NCBI GenBank assembly: GCA_036362985.1
Contig: JAYGXS010000004.1
Location: 45,054,078 to 45,118,077, forward strand
Direction: 5' to 3'
DNA from: Ligula intestinalis
Taxonomy: Eukaryota; Platyhelminthes; Cestoda; Diphyllobothriidea; Diphyllobothriidae
Length of the DNA stretch: 64,000 nt
The position numbers were made by a program, and so were the translations under genes. Below, one piece after another: positions 12,597 through 24,015 of this stretch. The first letter of the stretch is position 1. Each line of letters opens with the position of its first letter. Below the pieces are notes generated by a model. That model did no database searches. It had not been told where the DNA came from and saw only the letters and a program-made list of their open reading frames with translations.

Positions 12597-13090
12597 ATGT
12601 TTTATTGTGATGAATTACTCTTCTTTGACAAGTCTACAAAGTCGGCGCATGGGATCGCATGTGGAAAGAAAACTTTTCAAAAGAACGCATTGCTTGACCA
12701 TCAACACTCAAGTTTTATCGACGCCTCATGGTTTGGATGGCGATTACGTTTGGTGAGCGACCAAACTGGCGGTCGAGAATCTATGCCATTATCAGCAAGG
12801 CAAACCTGGACATTGTTAGATATGCCTTTAGTCACATTGCCATTCAGAGGCGTCGAATGGACATTGTCGTGCTACGAGACAATTCTTTTGCTCACCGATC
12901 AAAGAAGATTCGATTATAGTTTACAATATGACTGTTATCTTATTTTTTAAGACTATAGCCGCCCTTCCGTTTCCAGCCTAAGAGTTAATTTTATTCATCT
13001 GAATAGTCTGGACCTCAATCCCATTGAACATATATTTGTCTCAATCAAGAGAAACGGAGACAAACTACCGAAACATTGGACTTCATCCTT
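12597..13090 (+). pseudogene. Tc1/mariner-type transposase remnant
   Basis: Three blocks of the DDE/D catalytic domain occur in the expected order on plus. FYCDELLFF (about 12,600) corresponds to the FSDES-F block with the first Asp. MVWMAITFG (12,728) followed about 45 codons later by VLRDNSFAHRSKK corresponds to the VWG..S.. and QDNARPH blocks with the second Asp. SLDLNPIEHIFVSIKR (about 13,005-13,055) corresponds to the SPDLNPIEH-W block with the third acidic residue. These lie in different frames with stops between them. The N-terminal DNA-binding half and the terminal inverted repeats were not identified, so this is a dead relic of a cut-and-paste transposon. Confidence 0.8.
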
Positions 13091-13380
13091 ATTAATGGTG
13101 TAGATCAAACCAACATGAACAACATACTTTTCTGTGTCCTCCGGAATTAGTGCTGTTATAAAAAATAATAGAAATTTAACAAAGTATTACTATGTGAAAT
13201 ATTTATCAGTTTTTTTATTTTGCCATCTTATCTTAATTTCTTACAATTTCGTCACTTTCATAACGACTTCTTATCATTAAGCTCTCGTTCAGCCCGTTTT
13301 TGGATTAAACAGTTATCTGCAAACAAATAAGTTCATAGATAATAAAAGATAATTGATACATAAAAATACGCCTACATTAA

Positions 13381-13572
13381 AGAATTTATTTTTCCTTTCA
13401 CGCAGTATAACTTGGGGGTCCGTTGGGCAGACGCTTTGCAAGCTGCAAGGGTTTCATGCAGACTTGATCGTGTTACGCAAATGTTGGCCCCTACTTTAAG
13501 TAAATGCGATGTACGTGCAATACATGCCTGTGAATGAAGGCGTTCACTTTTGCAATCTTTGTGAACTACCAA
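13381..13572 (-). pseudogene. Possible Tc1-type transposase N-terminal fragment
   Basis: The minus-strand translation has VTRSSLHETLAACKASAQRTPKL, which is reminiscent of the second helix-turn-helix of Tc1-like transposases (S-x-x-T-[VL]-x-R-x-L...A-x-x-x-P-K). It lies 290 bp past the transposase relic but on the other strand. Only this short motif supports the call, and chance similarity is possible. Confidence 0.28.
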
Positions 13573-13599
13573 AATGCATATTCCGATGCAGGATCTACC

Positions 13600-16013
13600 T
13601 GAGGGGAGCAGTTATACGTTTTATTTTTGATGCCTCTCTACTTATTTTGTACGCACTACAGAATCATATGCATTAGCAGGTGGCAAAGATACATTAGTAA
13701 CCGACAGTATCCAGTTTGGCGCTGATCATTATCCGAATGATAGGTTCAACACCCTCGAGGCATCCCAAAGCGGCAGAGTCCAACATCTCTCTATCTTTTG
13801 CAGTAGGTCACATCTACTGATGATCAACTGCGGTTTATGAAGAACACAAGTTGTCCTGTGTCTGTAGTCCTGTACTCAGTAACGTTTGGTGTTTCATGTG
13901 GCCTTGAAAAATGCAATTTTTTTGGCATTCAGAGAATTTGGGATACTATATCATCCCATTTCGTCTTAAAGCATCGAAATAACCGGATATACTCACTTAA
14001 TCACATGCCTTAAGTACTATAAAACTCGTAATTTTGATCTTAGATGCGTGCTTCATACATGGCAATGGAGGCATTCTCGTGAGACAATAAATTTTGCAAC
14101 GAGCATAAAAGTGTTCTGTTATTCACCATCAGTAGTTGCTTTATGGTTTGGCCCGTGTAAGGAGGCTCGTGTACGTGTATCGAAACCAAGAAATGAAGTG
14201 GAACATTAATCTTGTCTTCTTCTGTAGAACGTTGATAGAGAGCTTTGATTTCAGAAGGAAATGGAATGCAAGGTGCATCCTCACGTATGACACAGGTTGC
14301 ATTTAAAGTTATTATACCATTTGAACTTTCATCATTTTTTCTTTTATTCCCACCAAGAAAACGTTCAAACCATCAACACAACATGTGACCGACGATAGAG
14401 TGTATTCATTTTCTTCTGAAAAACACATATTGGTAGTCCTATGAATTTTCTCAGAAAAAATTATAGCTTTTATCACATCATCTTGGTTAACAAATGAACA
14501 ACCCCACTGTGCTTATGCAGCATAGACTTATGTTCAAACATTTTCTTAATCTAAAAAAGTAATTTTGATGAGTAAAGAAACCTCCGCTTGTTCTTTTAAT
14601 GCTGCCGCGTTTCACAGATTTTATAAAATATCATCATATGGAAAAATTTCGCGGCTACTTATGACAAAGCCTATTGCACACCTTTTGAGCCAAATCTTTG
14701 CTGCTGGAGCCGAATGATTGGAATTTTTACATAATCTGCGCAACGCAGCGTTTTTAAATAAAAGATACTCCGAAGCTATACCTTAAATGGGTGACAATCC
14801 CACCATTATCGGCAATGTTTTCGAACGCCATGAGTGACGTCATAACTAATTGTGCCTTTATAAAGCTTGTCTAGGTGAGGATGACCGGTGTTTGTTGAGA
14901 GCTGGCCCTGGACGGTGGTTGCAACGCTGCCACCCTAGCTTGTTCTCTAACTTGCTTTCGCACTTTAGGCCTGCGGTGATGGAACACAAACAGGTGAAGA
15001 ATAGAGAGACTGTCCGTACAAAATGCGTAGGCACAATAGCAAAGTGCACCTGACCAAGACCAGTGAGGTGTGAAATCTGCTATCATGGCTTCTACCAACG
15101 CAGAAAACGGCACTGCAGCTGGCAAAACCAAGACGCCTTTGACCTCTGCTGCTTCGGCTTTGCTGATATTTCTTTGTTGCCCAGTTTCTTTTCCCCCTGA
15201 CCAATTTGCAAAATTCCAACTCTGCAGGACATTTTATGCATATGTTGTACTAGATACTGTTACATGTGTGCGTTCTCTTTAATACACTGAAGATAATTTT
15301 TTTTTTAAATTTGCAAATTTTAGTGCACCTTCAACTTAGTTGAAGGTATGCAATGGTATAATAAATGAAATATTAATTTTAGGGCAAAACTACAAAGTAT
15401 GTTTTTGTGTAGTGGTAACAATGTGTGGAAAAGAAGTATCAAAATGGTTGTGTCGAATTTTGTCGACTTAATTTTTCGATTATTTAGAGTTTAAGCACAT
15501 ACGTACAAATATAACATGCGGTACTACGTTTTACTGCCGGACAATAGAAAGCCTTAGCTGAAATGTCCTTCAAAAACAATTAACCAGCCAATGCTAACGT
15601 CGATTGTGCTTTAAGGTCGGTTTGTGGCTCTGTTTTAAACAAAGCATAATAATCTGTACTTGGTAGCTTACATGTCTCTGAAATAGACCTTGGATTTGGC
15701 TGATATGAAGTAAAGGGCCACATTCCTTATAAGTTTTACTTGCCTTTTGCAGATAATGAGTACCATTCACAATCATTAACGGCGGCTCCCCGAAGTTGGG
15801 TTAGACCCAGCTTCCAGGGTCCACAATTCATTTCAATTTGCGGCGTTTAACAACTGCATGTATTCGGCGCATGGTTGGTCTACACAGCCGCTAATGCTGC
15901 CTACTTCAAATCCATCAAACCCTCGGTCACACATAAAATAGTTCGAGCGGGAGGCTGCTATAAATTCCTGAGGCGACTCAAGCTGCCTCAGACCGACCTC
16001 CAACCTACCCAGA
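13600..16013. other. Stretch without recognised feature
   Basis: No protein family and no internal repeat was recognised. Open frames at 14,850-15,282 on both strands overlap in several frames without homology. The segment 15,780-16,013 is the left flank of the hAT insertion. Confidence 0.4.
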
Positions 16014-16021
16014 CTCTAGAC

Positions 16022-16267
16022 CAGGGGTCGGCAACCCATGGCTCGCGAGACGTATATGGCTCTTTTGATGATCGCGTATGGCTCTTTCAGAAACTTCAGA
16101 TTTTATGATTTTGGTTACTCTTTAGGGGTCTAAGTAGTGAGTTGTACTCGAATCATTAAAATCATCAGGCCAATTAATTTTCAAGTAAACTTTATGACTC
16201 TTTCGGAAATATATTTGTGAATATTTGCTTTCTTGGCTCTCTGAGTTAGAAAAGTTGCCGACCCGTG
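16022..16267. mobile_element. Non-autonomous hAT element (MITE), 246 bp, with 8-bp target-site duplication
   Basis: The left end CAGGGGTCGGCAAC (16,022-16,035) and the right end GTTGCCGACCCGTG (16,254-16,267) are inverted repeats matching at 13 of 14 positions. The flanks CTCTAGAC (16,014-16,021) and CTCTAGAT (16,268-16,275) match at 7 of 8, as expected for the 8-bp duplication of the hAT superfamily. CAGGGGTCGGCAA is a terminus widespread among animal hAT elements. Inside, the word TGGCTCTTT occurs twice near the left end and a related TGACTCTTT occurs near the right end. No transposase fits in 246 bp, so mobility would have depended on a related autonomous element. Confidence 0.9.
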
Positions 16268-16275
16268 CTCTAGAT

Positions 16276-17415
16276 GATAGCGGAGTTCATCCGCCACTGT
16301 TTTCTCTTCATGCAGTTTCCTATAAGTCGGACGACAGTACTCCTCCAGCTTGGCGTGTAAACTGACACCAGAGGGAGGAAATATGCAATACGAAAGGCAA
16401 TTTACACAAGAAGCATAAAGTGATGTGTACAGAGAAGCATGGAAATGCGAGGTCAATCACCATTGACGCAAACAACGCCGAAGAATCAACCGTACTTTGT
16501 CACATCCACACTTTTGCACCTGCACGGCTGGCTATCACACGCGGGTTCACTGTACAGTTTTTTGAGCAGTAAAATTGTTCGAGTTCAATCAGTCTTTTAG
16601 ACTTGTTATTTGAGGGTCCTTCTGGTGTTGAGACCGCAACTACCTCTCAATACGGATGCATAAAACTGCACGGCCAACTGCTCCAAATACTTTGGTGACT
16701 GGAATTTAGGGCGACGCAAGGATAATTCAGCCGGCACAAACGAGGTCCGTGGCGATATTGGCCGATTTCTGATTGAGCAAGGTGGGCTCACAGGTCAACG
16801 TTCGACGCCATTCCGTACCGCAAGCCTGAGATATGTTCGCATTACAATTTGCAGAAGTGCCGCAAATGCATAATGGCCCGGGTAACTGTGGACATTTGCT
16901 GGACATTTAGCAATCAACCGGCGTCCACTTGGAAGGCAGGTGAATGAAAACCTTCAAGCAAACTATGACCAAGTAGTTCACAATTCTGTGGAAAGATGCA
17001 TGGCTGGGTCGAACCGCACAGGCTGGGTAAATAGAAAATGCGCATGCGAGTCGAAAATGCTACCTCAAGAAACCACCGATGAGGTAGGAAGAAGCGCAGG
17101 AGGAGATACCGGAAAAAAGAAACATGTTAGTATTGTGTGATCAATGGAAACATTCCCTGTTATCAACACAATGGATATTTATTTCTGTCTTTAGAGGGTG
17201 GGTACGTGGGTGGAGGATATAAATGCAGCAATGCATAAATATAAGAAAAAACTAGAAATTCTCGTGAAAACGTATTTGAATATGGACTCGAATGTTGGGC
17301 TATTGGGCAACATCCATAGATAAACGAAAACCTTACAAGATGATTATTTTCCAACGTTATTTTACTTTTCTTGCTATATTTACTCTGTGATTTTGTATAA
17401 ACAGACATCATCTAC
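16276..17415. other. Stretch without recognised feature
   Basis: The right flank of the hAT insertion and beyond. Short open frames on both strands (for example 16,940-17,140) match nothing recognised. Confidence 0.35.
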
Positions 17416-17419
17416 AAGT

Positions 17420-17665
17420 AGAACTTAAGTTAACTTAGTACACCCGATTTTTTACTTTTTCGGAATTTTCCTCTTTGCTTAAAAAAGCTTGTATTTCTAC
17501 TAAACGTTATATTCCTTCATAAATCACAACATGCTCCATTGTGAAGAAAGACCATTAGTTAATTGTTGTAAGACTTTCGGAACCGTAACTTTGGTTGCGT
17601 TTGAGTAACAGGGAGTTACTTGTAAAAATCTTTGGATTTAATGAAATAGTGAACCTATTGTATGC
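17420..17665 (+). repeat. Fragment of repeat module D
   Basis: The segment shares landmarks, in order, with 30,060-30,290 (inside unit U2) and partly with 41,390-41,570 (inside U3): a TTAAGTT..CTTA.T start, CTTTGCTTAAAAAA, GGAA.CGT, and CTTGTAAAAATC.TTGG. Divergence is high. It is a detached outlier of the module found upstream of the metallothionein-like gene. Confidence 0.5.
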
Positions 17666-17689
17666 TTACCGTACCCAATGTTTCTCACG

Positions 17690-18300
17690 TAAATGGGGAA
17701 TTGTTCCTACAGAATTTGAAATTGTGCTTTCAAAATGAAACCCATTTCCTGTTTGTAGTCTGTCCTCGTCAATTGTTCTCCTGCAGAAAATGCTCTGAAT
17801 AGCAGCTGCATTCCAATTATTAAGAAGAAGCGTTTAAGGTTGATGAAGATTTTAAATACTTTTAATTAAAAACCAGCCCCTGAGATAAATAACGTACACG
17901 GCATTATAGGACTCTGCACCTTTCGAAGTTAAATTTTTCCTTGTTGTGGCTTTGGTAATCACGTCAAGTGCACTACAACCTATTATTGCGTGGAATATTA
18001 TTGCATATGGAAGCATATTTTGGGGCTTACAAAGGAGAACAGTTAGGTGTGTGTCTATGGGGTGGTGAAATTATCATGGAAGAATTACGAGTGCCTAAGA
18101 TCGGTCTACGGCAGTAACAGTGTTAATTTCTGGTAGATAAGGGCTAGAGGTATCTCAAAAGAGGAATCAGAAAGTGCCCTTGAGTCTTCCTTCCCACAGA
18201 AATAAAATTCTAGCATGAATATGATTAGGCTACCATTACCGAAACGTCGAAAAAACAGAACTCTTGTTCAAGTGGTTGCACTTTCTTCTTCTAAAGGGAA
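17690..18300 (+). repeat. Direct repeat G, copy 1
   Basis: About 610 bp that align in the same orientation with 19,600-20,190. Shared words include CAGAATTTGA, TGTAGTCTGTCC, GGAAGCATATTTTGG/GGAAGTATATTTTGG, GGGGTGGTGA, AGGGCTAGAGGTA and ACTCTTGTTC/ACACTTGTTC. Indels and roughly one change in four bases separate the copies. No coding frame is shared. Confidence 0.7.
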
Positions 18301-18304
18301 ACCT

Positions 18305-19595
18305 ATCTATATAGACATGAAAAATAGATTCCAAGTTTTCAAGTAAGGATATATAGTTGTTTTTAGAAAGTTTGGTTCAGCAATGGAAGCAACCGTGGGA
18401 AAAAAGATTTCAATAACAACTGTCTTGATATTTTTTCTGGGCAGGACGTATGACTGCTCACAAGGCTCGAGTTAACGTTTAGGAAACATAATTCTATTTA
18501 AGGATTAGTGATTAATTTGAAACAAACATTTTATCTGTTTATCGGCGCTGACAGCGCAAAACTTGGGAGAGGAGTTCGTACGCTCTTTTAGAATAATTCA
18601 CTAATTCTCAGTTCCATTTAGCGCTTTTAACCAAGTCGTTCGCAATCAGTTTGACAATTATAGGTTAAAATTTAGCAAGTCATCACTTGCTTCATTTGAT
18701 TTTATCTTCAAAAAAAGTTCACAGAGGATTGCTGTTTAAATCCCCATTCATTCTGCTCTGCGCTTATTGCAAATTGTGCAAGTAAACCATAAGTAAAGAG
18801 GTGGTTTCATTTAAAAGATAACGAAGAGCACGGGCAAACTACCAGCCTTAAGCTGAATAAAAGGTAATGCTCATCCTGCGGACATTGTGATGTTCGCATC
18901 CGTAGACATCTTACATTAAACGAATATGCTACGCTTCCGCATCTTCTTATAATAGGCGGACGACAAGACCAGAGGTCAAAAAATTCTTATGCAGCTAATA
19001 TCAGTGAACTGACAAAGCAAGTTACATTTTTTGAGGAATGCCTAAAAGAACAAGTCACCGTTTTTATTTTGAACGCGCAAACCAGATGTCTCAAGCTTAC
19101 GCCTTAACTGTGCCCTATGCGGGTGCTGGCTGCAAATCAGTATGGGTAAGGAATCAGTCTGCCTTTGGGGAAGTCAGTGTGCAACGGAAATTTAATCTGG
19201 ATATCGTTGCGCAAAACTTCGGACATGGCGCAATCTCCAGTGCCAAACTGGAAACGCGTTTGCCTCCGCAAAAGGTGAAGGAGCAGGTGAAAAAAACAGT
19301 GCCGTTAGGCCATTTTCCTTTTTTAGCAACAGCACATAATGTTTTGTAATCTTAACCCGCTCCATCTGCAGGACACAGGCTTTGACAATTTGGCACCGAT
19401 TTTTTACGCAGAATTGGATGTTTTGTACCACGGACTCGAGTGCAGGTTGCCTTTGCTGCTTTTTTGCCTCCCCCCTTGCCCAGACAGAATGTCTCGCTAC
19501 CTACACAGTTAACTCCACCACCTGCCAAGTGGGACGATACTGATATCATGAAAATAACAGGGCTTTAGAGGACCACACCTGGTTATCCTTCCCAA
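18305..19595. other. Spacer between direct repeats G, no feature seen
   Basis: Open frames at 19,038-19,549 overlap on both strands and match no recognised family. Confidence 0.35.
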
Positions 19596-19599
19596 AGTT

Positions 19600-20190
19600 T
19601 TTCAAATATTTAGGGATTTTGTCTACAGAATTTGAGATTGTGTCGTCAAAATGAAATTTGTTTGCTGTTCGTAGTCTGTCCTTGTCCAATTTAGCTCTGC
19701 GGAAAATGCGTTGGACACCAGTTGCATTTAAGTAACTTACTAGAACTGATTTAGGTGGGTGAAGAATTTAATTACTTTAAATTAAAGACCGACATTTGAC
19801 TTAAATTGCGTCACAAAAAAATGGGACTCTGTATATTTTAACGTTAAATGGTTCCATAACATGTCTGTTCTGATCAAGTAAAGAATTCAACCACATAATA
19901 TTGAGTAGAAGATTATTGAACATGGAAGTATATTTTGGTGCAAACAAATGAGCATGGATAGGTGTGGGCCAACGGGGTGGTGAGGTATTACGAATGGCTA
20001 TGGTCGGTCTATCGCAGTAAGAATGTTAATTCGTGGCAGATTAGGGCTAGAGGTACTTCACAAGACGAATCAGAAACCGACCTTTGGTCATCTGTCACAC
20101 AGAAGTGGAATACCATCAAGACTAGTTTTTTGCTTCCATAACCAAAGCGTCCGAATAATAAAACACTTGTTCTATTGGTCGCATTTTATT
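19600..20190 (+). repeat. Direct repeat G, copy 2
   Basis: Partner of 17,690-18,300; the two starts are 1.9 kb apart. See that entry for the shared words. Confidence 0.7.
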
Positions 20191-20199
20191 TTTCGAAAG

Positions 20200-22070
20200 T
20201 GATATATACCTATACATATGCGATACAGGATTCAGAATAAAAAATCCTAAACACAGTTAATGTTACTGCGGTCAGAGGCATTCATCAAACCAAAGATAGA
20301 ACAACTCTTTTCTGGTGAAGGAAGAGAAAGCACGTGGTTTTAATTCAACCTTATTCCCAGAAGAAGGGCTGTATGCGGTAAATACGCACATACCTGGGTA
20401 GCCATTGTGGACAGTTGATTTACATGTCGCGATAATGCTATCCTATTCGGCTAAATTTAACCTATGTCTTTTATGGTGTATCATTCAATAAAATGACTGC
20501 TTTGAAGGACAAAGGGTTAGAAAGAAATTTCCGGCCAATAAGCCAGAAATACGCTTATTCAGCACTCCCTAACGTTTGCCGGTAAAACATTGGCTAACAT
20601 TGTACTCATTGGCGTGTCCCTAGAAAAGGGTCCACAAAATTTTGCAGGAAGCACTTGTCAAATTGCTAACCTAAAGACACCTGGCCGATTTCCCTGATCG
20701 TACACATGCACTCCCAAATAGTCGTAGCTGCGATAACAGCATATCCTAAGAAAAGGGTTCATAGAAGGGGAAAACATTCTTATAGGCGTCAGTATGTCAT
20801 CCTACACTTGCAGAGTTTAATTCAGCGTAGTCCAGTTTATAAAGGATAGCAGGCAATGACATTGAATACCATATTGAAGATTGTATTCAAATATGGTCAA
20901 CATAAACTACAGAACATAGATGCCCTACTATAAAATAGTGAGTGGCATCTTCACATTGCATCTTTTTGCAGTGAGACCTAAACAGCCATCCTGAGGATCG
21001 TCGAGAAAATCATCATAAAGCAGAAATTCACTTTATCCACCCCTTAGTTCACTACTAAACCGCTCTCTTTTCCTCTCCGAGAATGCACTCATTATAATTT
21101 CTCTTTTTATCCCAATGTAGGTTGTTATCTACCTTATCGTATTGTCAACGGCAAATTTCGTAAGCATTTAATATGAAGTGCATAAATCCCTTACTGTCCA
21201 TTGGTTTCGAAATATGTTTACACATACACCGTAGAATCAATCATTATTTGTCAAATGAAAACCACTCTTCGCTATTTTAAAACCCTGATGGTTACTTTCG
21301 AGGGCTTCGTTGACGATCGGCACAAGCTTCTATTCCAATCGCAGAATACACGACTTGAAATGTTGACTGTTTACTGCGAGTATTTTGGCATCTCAGCCGG
21401 TAAATTTTTACCGATAAGTTGCCCGTGATGGCAATCACAAGCAAACATCGCCTACATGCGTCCTTTAGATCTCCTACCTTTGCTAACCGATTTTTTTGCC
21501 GAATACCTGAACCACTATTTCGAGTGCCCGCTCTTGACAACACATTCCAATTAGGTGGTACCAGCTTCGGAGTGTATAATCAAGATTGCGCGAGATTTTT
21601 AAACGTCGTTTTCAAGATGTAAGATGTAGGCTGCATAAATTAGTAAATTCAGAAAGATAATGTAGTTAGCTTGACTACTGGACTTGCAAACTTTTGTTCC
21701 GAATGGGCCGTAAGTAAACTTTTTCCGAGACGCCGCCCAGCCATTTCTGTTTCTCGAATGACGTGCTTCATCTTCAGATGCGCTGAATTTAATATGATAT
21801 ATTCTGTCACACTTCTACGGCTAAACACGATGGCTGCAAATTTAGTGTTCTTGTGGCAGTGAAAACAAGGAATGCAGCGCATACATGATAACTTTAATAT
21901 TTTTTCACGTCTGTAAACAACTATGTCTTAGAATCTGCCCTCACAGAAAATGGTTCTGTCTGTAAAATTGTGTCAATTTTACGACTTATACCAGAATCAT
22001 TCAAATTTGGATTCTCCCTTCTCCTCTGCAAACTACCGACTTTTAAAATTCAAGAAGATTTCCAAATATT
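20200..22070. other. Stretch without recognised feature
   Basis: Low-information sequence upstream of unit U1. No gene, repeat partner or structural element was recognised. Confidence 0.4.
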
Positions 22071-22210
22071 CCGCTTCTGTATCCTGTGCTCTGAAGCAAG
22101 TTTCTATGCTGTACGGGTTGATAGGGCGTGGTGAGTTGAACTCTTTTGTGTTTGTATACAGTTCATTACGTAGACGCGTATGCTTGTGAAGTGTCGTTAA
22201 GCAGTGTCTG

Positions 22211-22567
22211 GGGTTAAGTGAGTTAAACCGAAGCAACTGCGCTCTTCAGACTATAGTTACTAAGTACAGGAGAAGTCGGTAAATGCCAGAGTAGAAGGTA
22301 GAGTATATTGTGTACACAGGAATGGAGAATAGAGGGAAGAAGTCTGACTTGGGAAAACCTGACAACCCGGGAGCTTGACCGGGTCCCAAGTACCAGTTTG
22401 AGAGCATTCAGACAAGTAGACAGCGAGAGATTGCGTTCATTTGATAGGTTAGCCTGTGATTGGTTGGACACCGTGTGGGAAGAAATCAACGTAGGCGGCC
22501 TGTGTCTCGCGCAACAGTAAGTTTGGCGGCCGCCACGACCTTGAGGTCTAGATGGATTGAGGCCACG
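22211..22567 (-). mobile_element. R repeat, copy 1 (inverted relative to copy 2)
   Basis: The reverse complement aligns over about 340 bp with 24,060-24,420: TCAAGGTCGTGGCGGCC, GCGCGAGACACAGGCCGCC and GTACTTGGGACCCGGTCAAG are near identical. The flanks are modules A (ending AGCAGTGTCTGGG) and C (starting AACTAGGCCTATG), which are joined differently in other units, so R is an insertion. It has no coding capacity. The element class is unclear; a SINE, MITE or solo terminal repeat are all possible. Confidence 0.65.
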
Positions 22568-23700
22568 AACTAGGCCTATGGGTGATGAGGAAGTATGATG
22601 GCATTGTTGGTAGGTCGGAAGTTAACCCACATTTTGATAATAGGGACCATGGCTGCAATGGTTTGTCGGCCGATAGGAATGCCCCGATTGGTGTTGCATG
22701 CGGGGATTCCTCAAACGGTACAGCTGCGTCTCATCTAGAGGTAAGCGAAGGAATACGACCGAGCCTGAATGGGATAAGGTCCAGGGTCTGTCCTTGGCGG
22801 TAAGTAAAATGACCGCACACCTAGATATTCTGTGCCGAGACTTTGTTGCCGTCCTGTGATTAGCCTTGCGCTGACACTTTTATCGCATGCCCAGCTGCAG
22901 GCTCACACGTGACTTTTCGCTGACCGCGTTTTCACGGCCAATTCCCTGGAGCGCCCTGCATGACCCATCATGCTGTAGCAGGCCAGGCATTTCGAGGTTG
23001 GCACACACCTAAAGTAGTATATCACTCGTAAGTTCCTCCTGATATAACGCCGAACGGGGTTATCAATCACTACGACGCGCAATCGTATAAGCAGATGGAA
23101 GGATAACGAGATAGTGAGAAATAACATCTGTTGATATAAAAGGGACGGTAAACAATCAAGAGAACCAAGCAGGCGTCGCGGTCGCAACATGCTTCAAGGT
23201 CGTCTTGATGTCTGACTCTTTGTCTTGCGACCTATGTACCTTCTGCTGATTGGCTAGTGGGTGCCCCCAGGTCATGTAAGCTACGTGAACAGGACCAGAC
23301 CAAACACACTTCAAATGGCTTGTTACTGTAAGCAGCTTGTTTCTGCAGAGCCCTTCCTCAGCTCCTTTTGTTACAGTACACTGTTCTACCTAATTTGTCG
23401 TACTGACTTCTTGACTTGTGGAACATTCTGTAGTCGACGATCGCTTCTTTTGACAACTTTACCTGCTCGGCGTAGTTAGCCGATTGAGCGAGCATTGACC
23501 CCCAATCCCAGCAAATAGCCCAGAAGTTACCACCGCAAACGTCAATACGGTTAATGAACCTGTGATAGTTAATGGTTAAAAAATGTATTTGATGAGCGTG
23601 CGTAAGCTTTTCATAAATTCCCATCGGACCAGTACATTTATATAGGAACAGAGGACTAGTTAAAACCTGTTCATCTTTTCATACAACTGATTCGAGTGTC
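22568..23700 (+). repeat. Module C of U1
   Basis: Aligns with 28,420-28,920 (U2), 47,215-47,480 (partial unit) and, inverted, with 61,600-62,080 (U4). Landmarks are CAATGGTTTGTCGGCCGATAGG, GACCGCACACCT, CGATTGAGCGAGCATTGA and AAATAGCCCAGAAGTTACC. No reading frame is shared by the copies. It lies upstream of the gene in every unit. Confidence 0.7.
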
Positions 23701-23919
23701 TTGGCATAAGGTGGTTACTCTTTGAATGTAAAAATTATAGTCAGTTTCCCAATTTTGTGATGCAATCTGTGAAGGTCTAGCCTCTGAGCCGCTGGTTTGT
23801 GCTCATGTAGACTAGTCTAAAAGTTTTGTTCAGTTTTCCTGATGGAGTTGCAGTCACCATCAGACCACGTGGTTTACACTGATATTCAGCTAATGGATTA
23901 GCGTGCTCTACCGCTCGCG

Positions 23920-24015
23920 TCCGCATAGTGTGTACAAGCCTCATTGGCCAACAAAGACAATAACAGTAATGTATAAATACTCGAGCGATACCAACGGACG
24001 ACTGTGTGCAAAACA
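23920..24015 (+). promoter_or_regulatory. Promoter region of metallothionein-like gene copy 1 (TATA at 23,972-23,979)
   Basis: TATAAATA at 23,972-23,979 lies 44 bp before the ATG, the same distance as in all four copies. An inverted CCAAT word inside CTCATTGGCCAAC is about 20-30 bp upstream of it. Sequence following the TATA box (CGAGCGATACCAACGGACGA) is also shared with copy 2 and nearly so with copy 3, suggesting a short 5' UTR. The TGCACAC word seen in copies 3 and 4 is changed to TGTACAC here. Confidence 0.7.
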
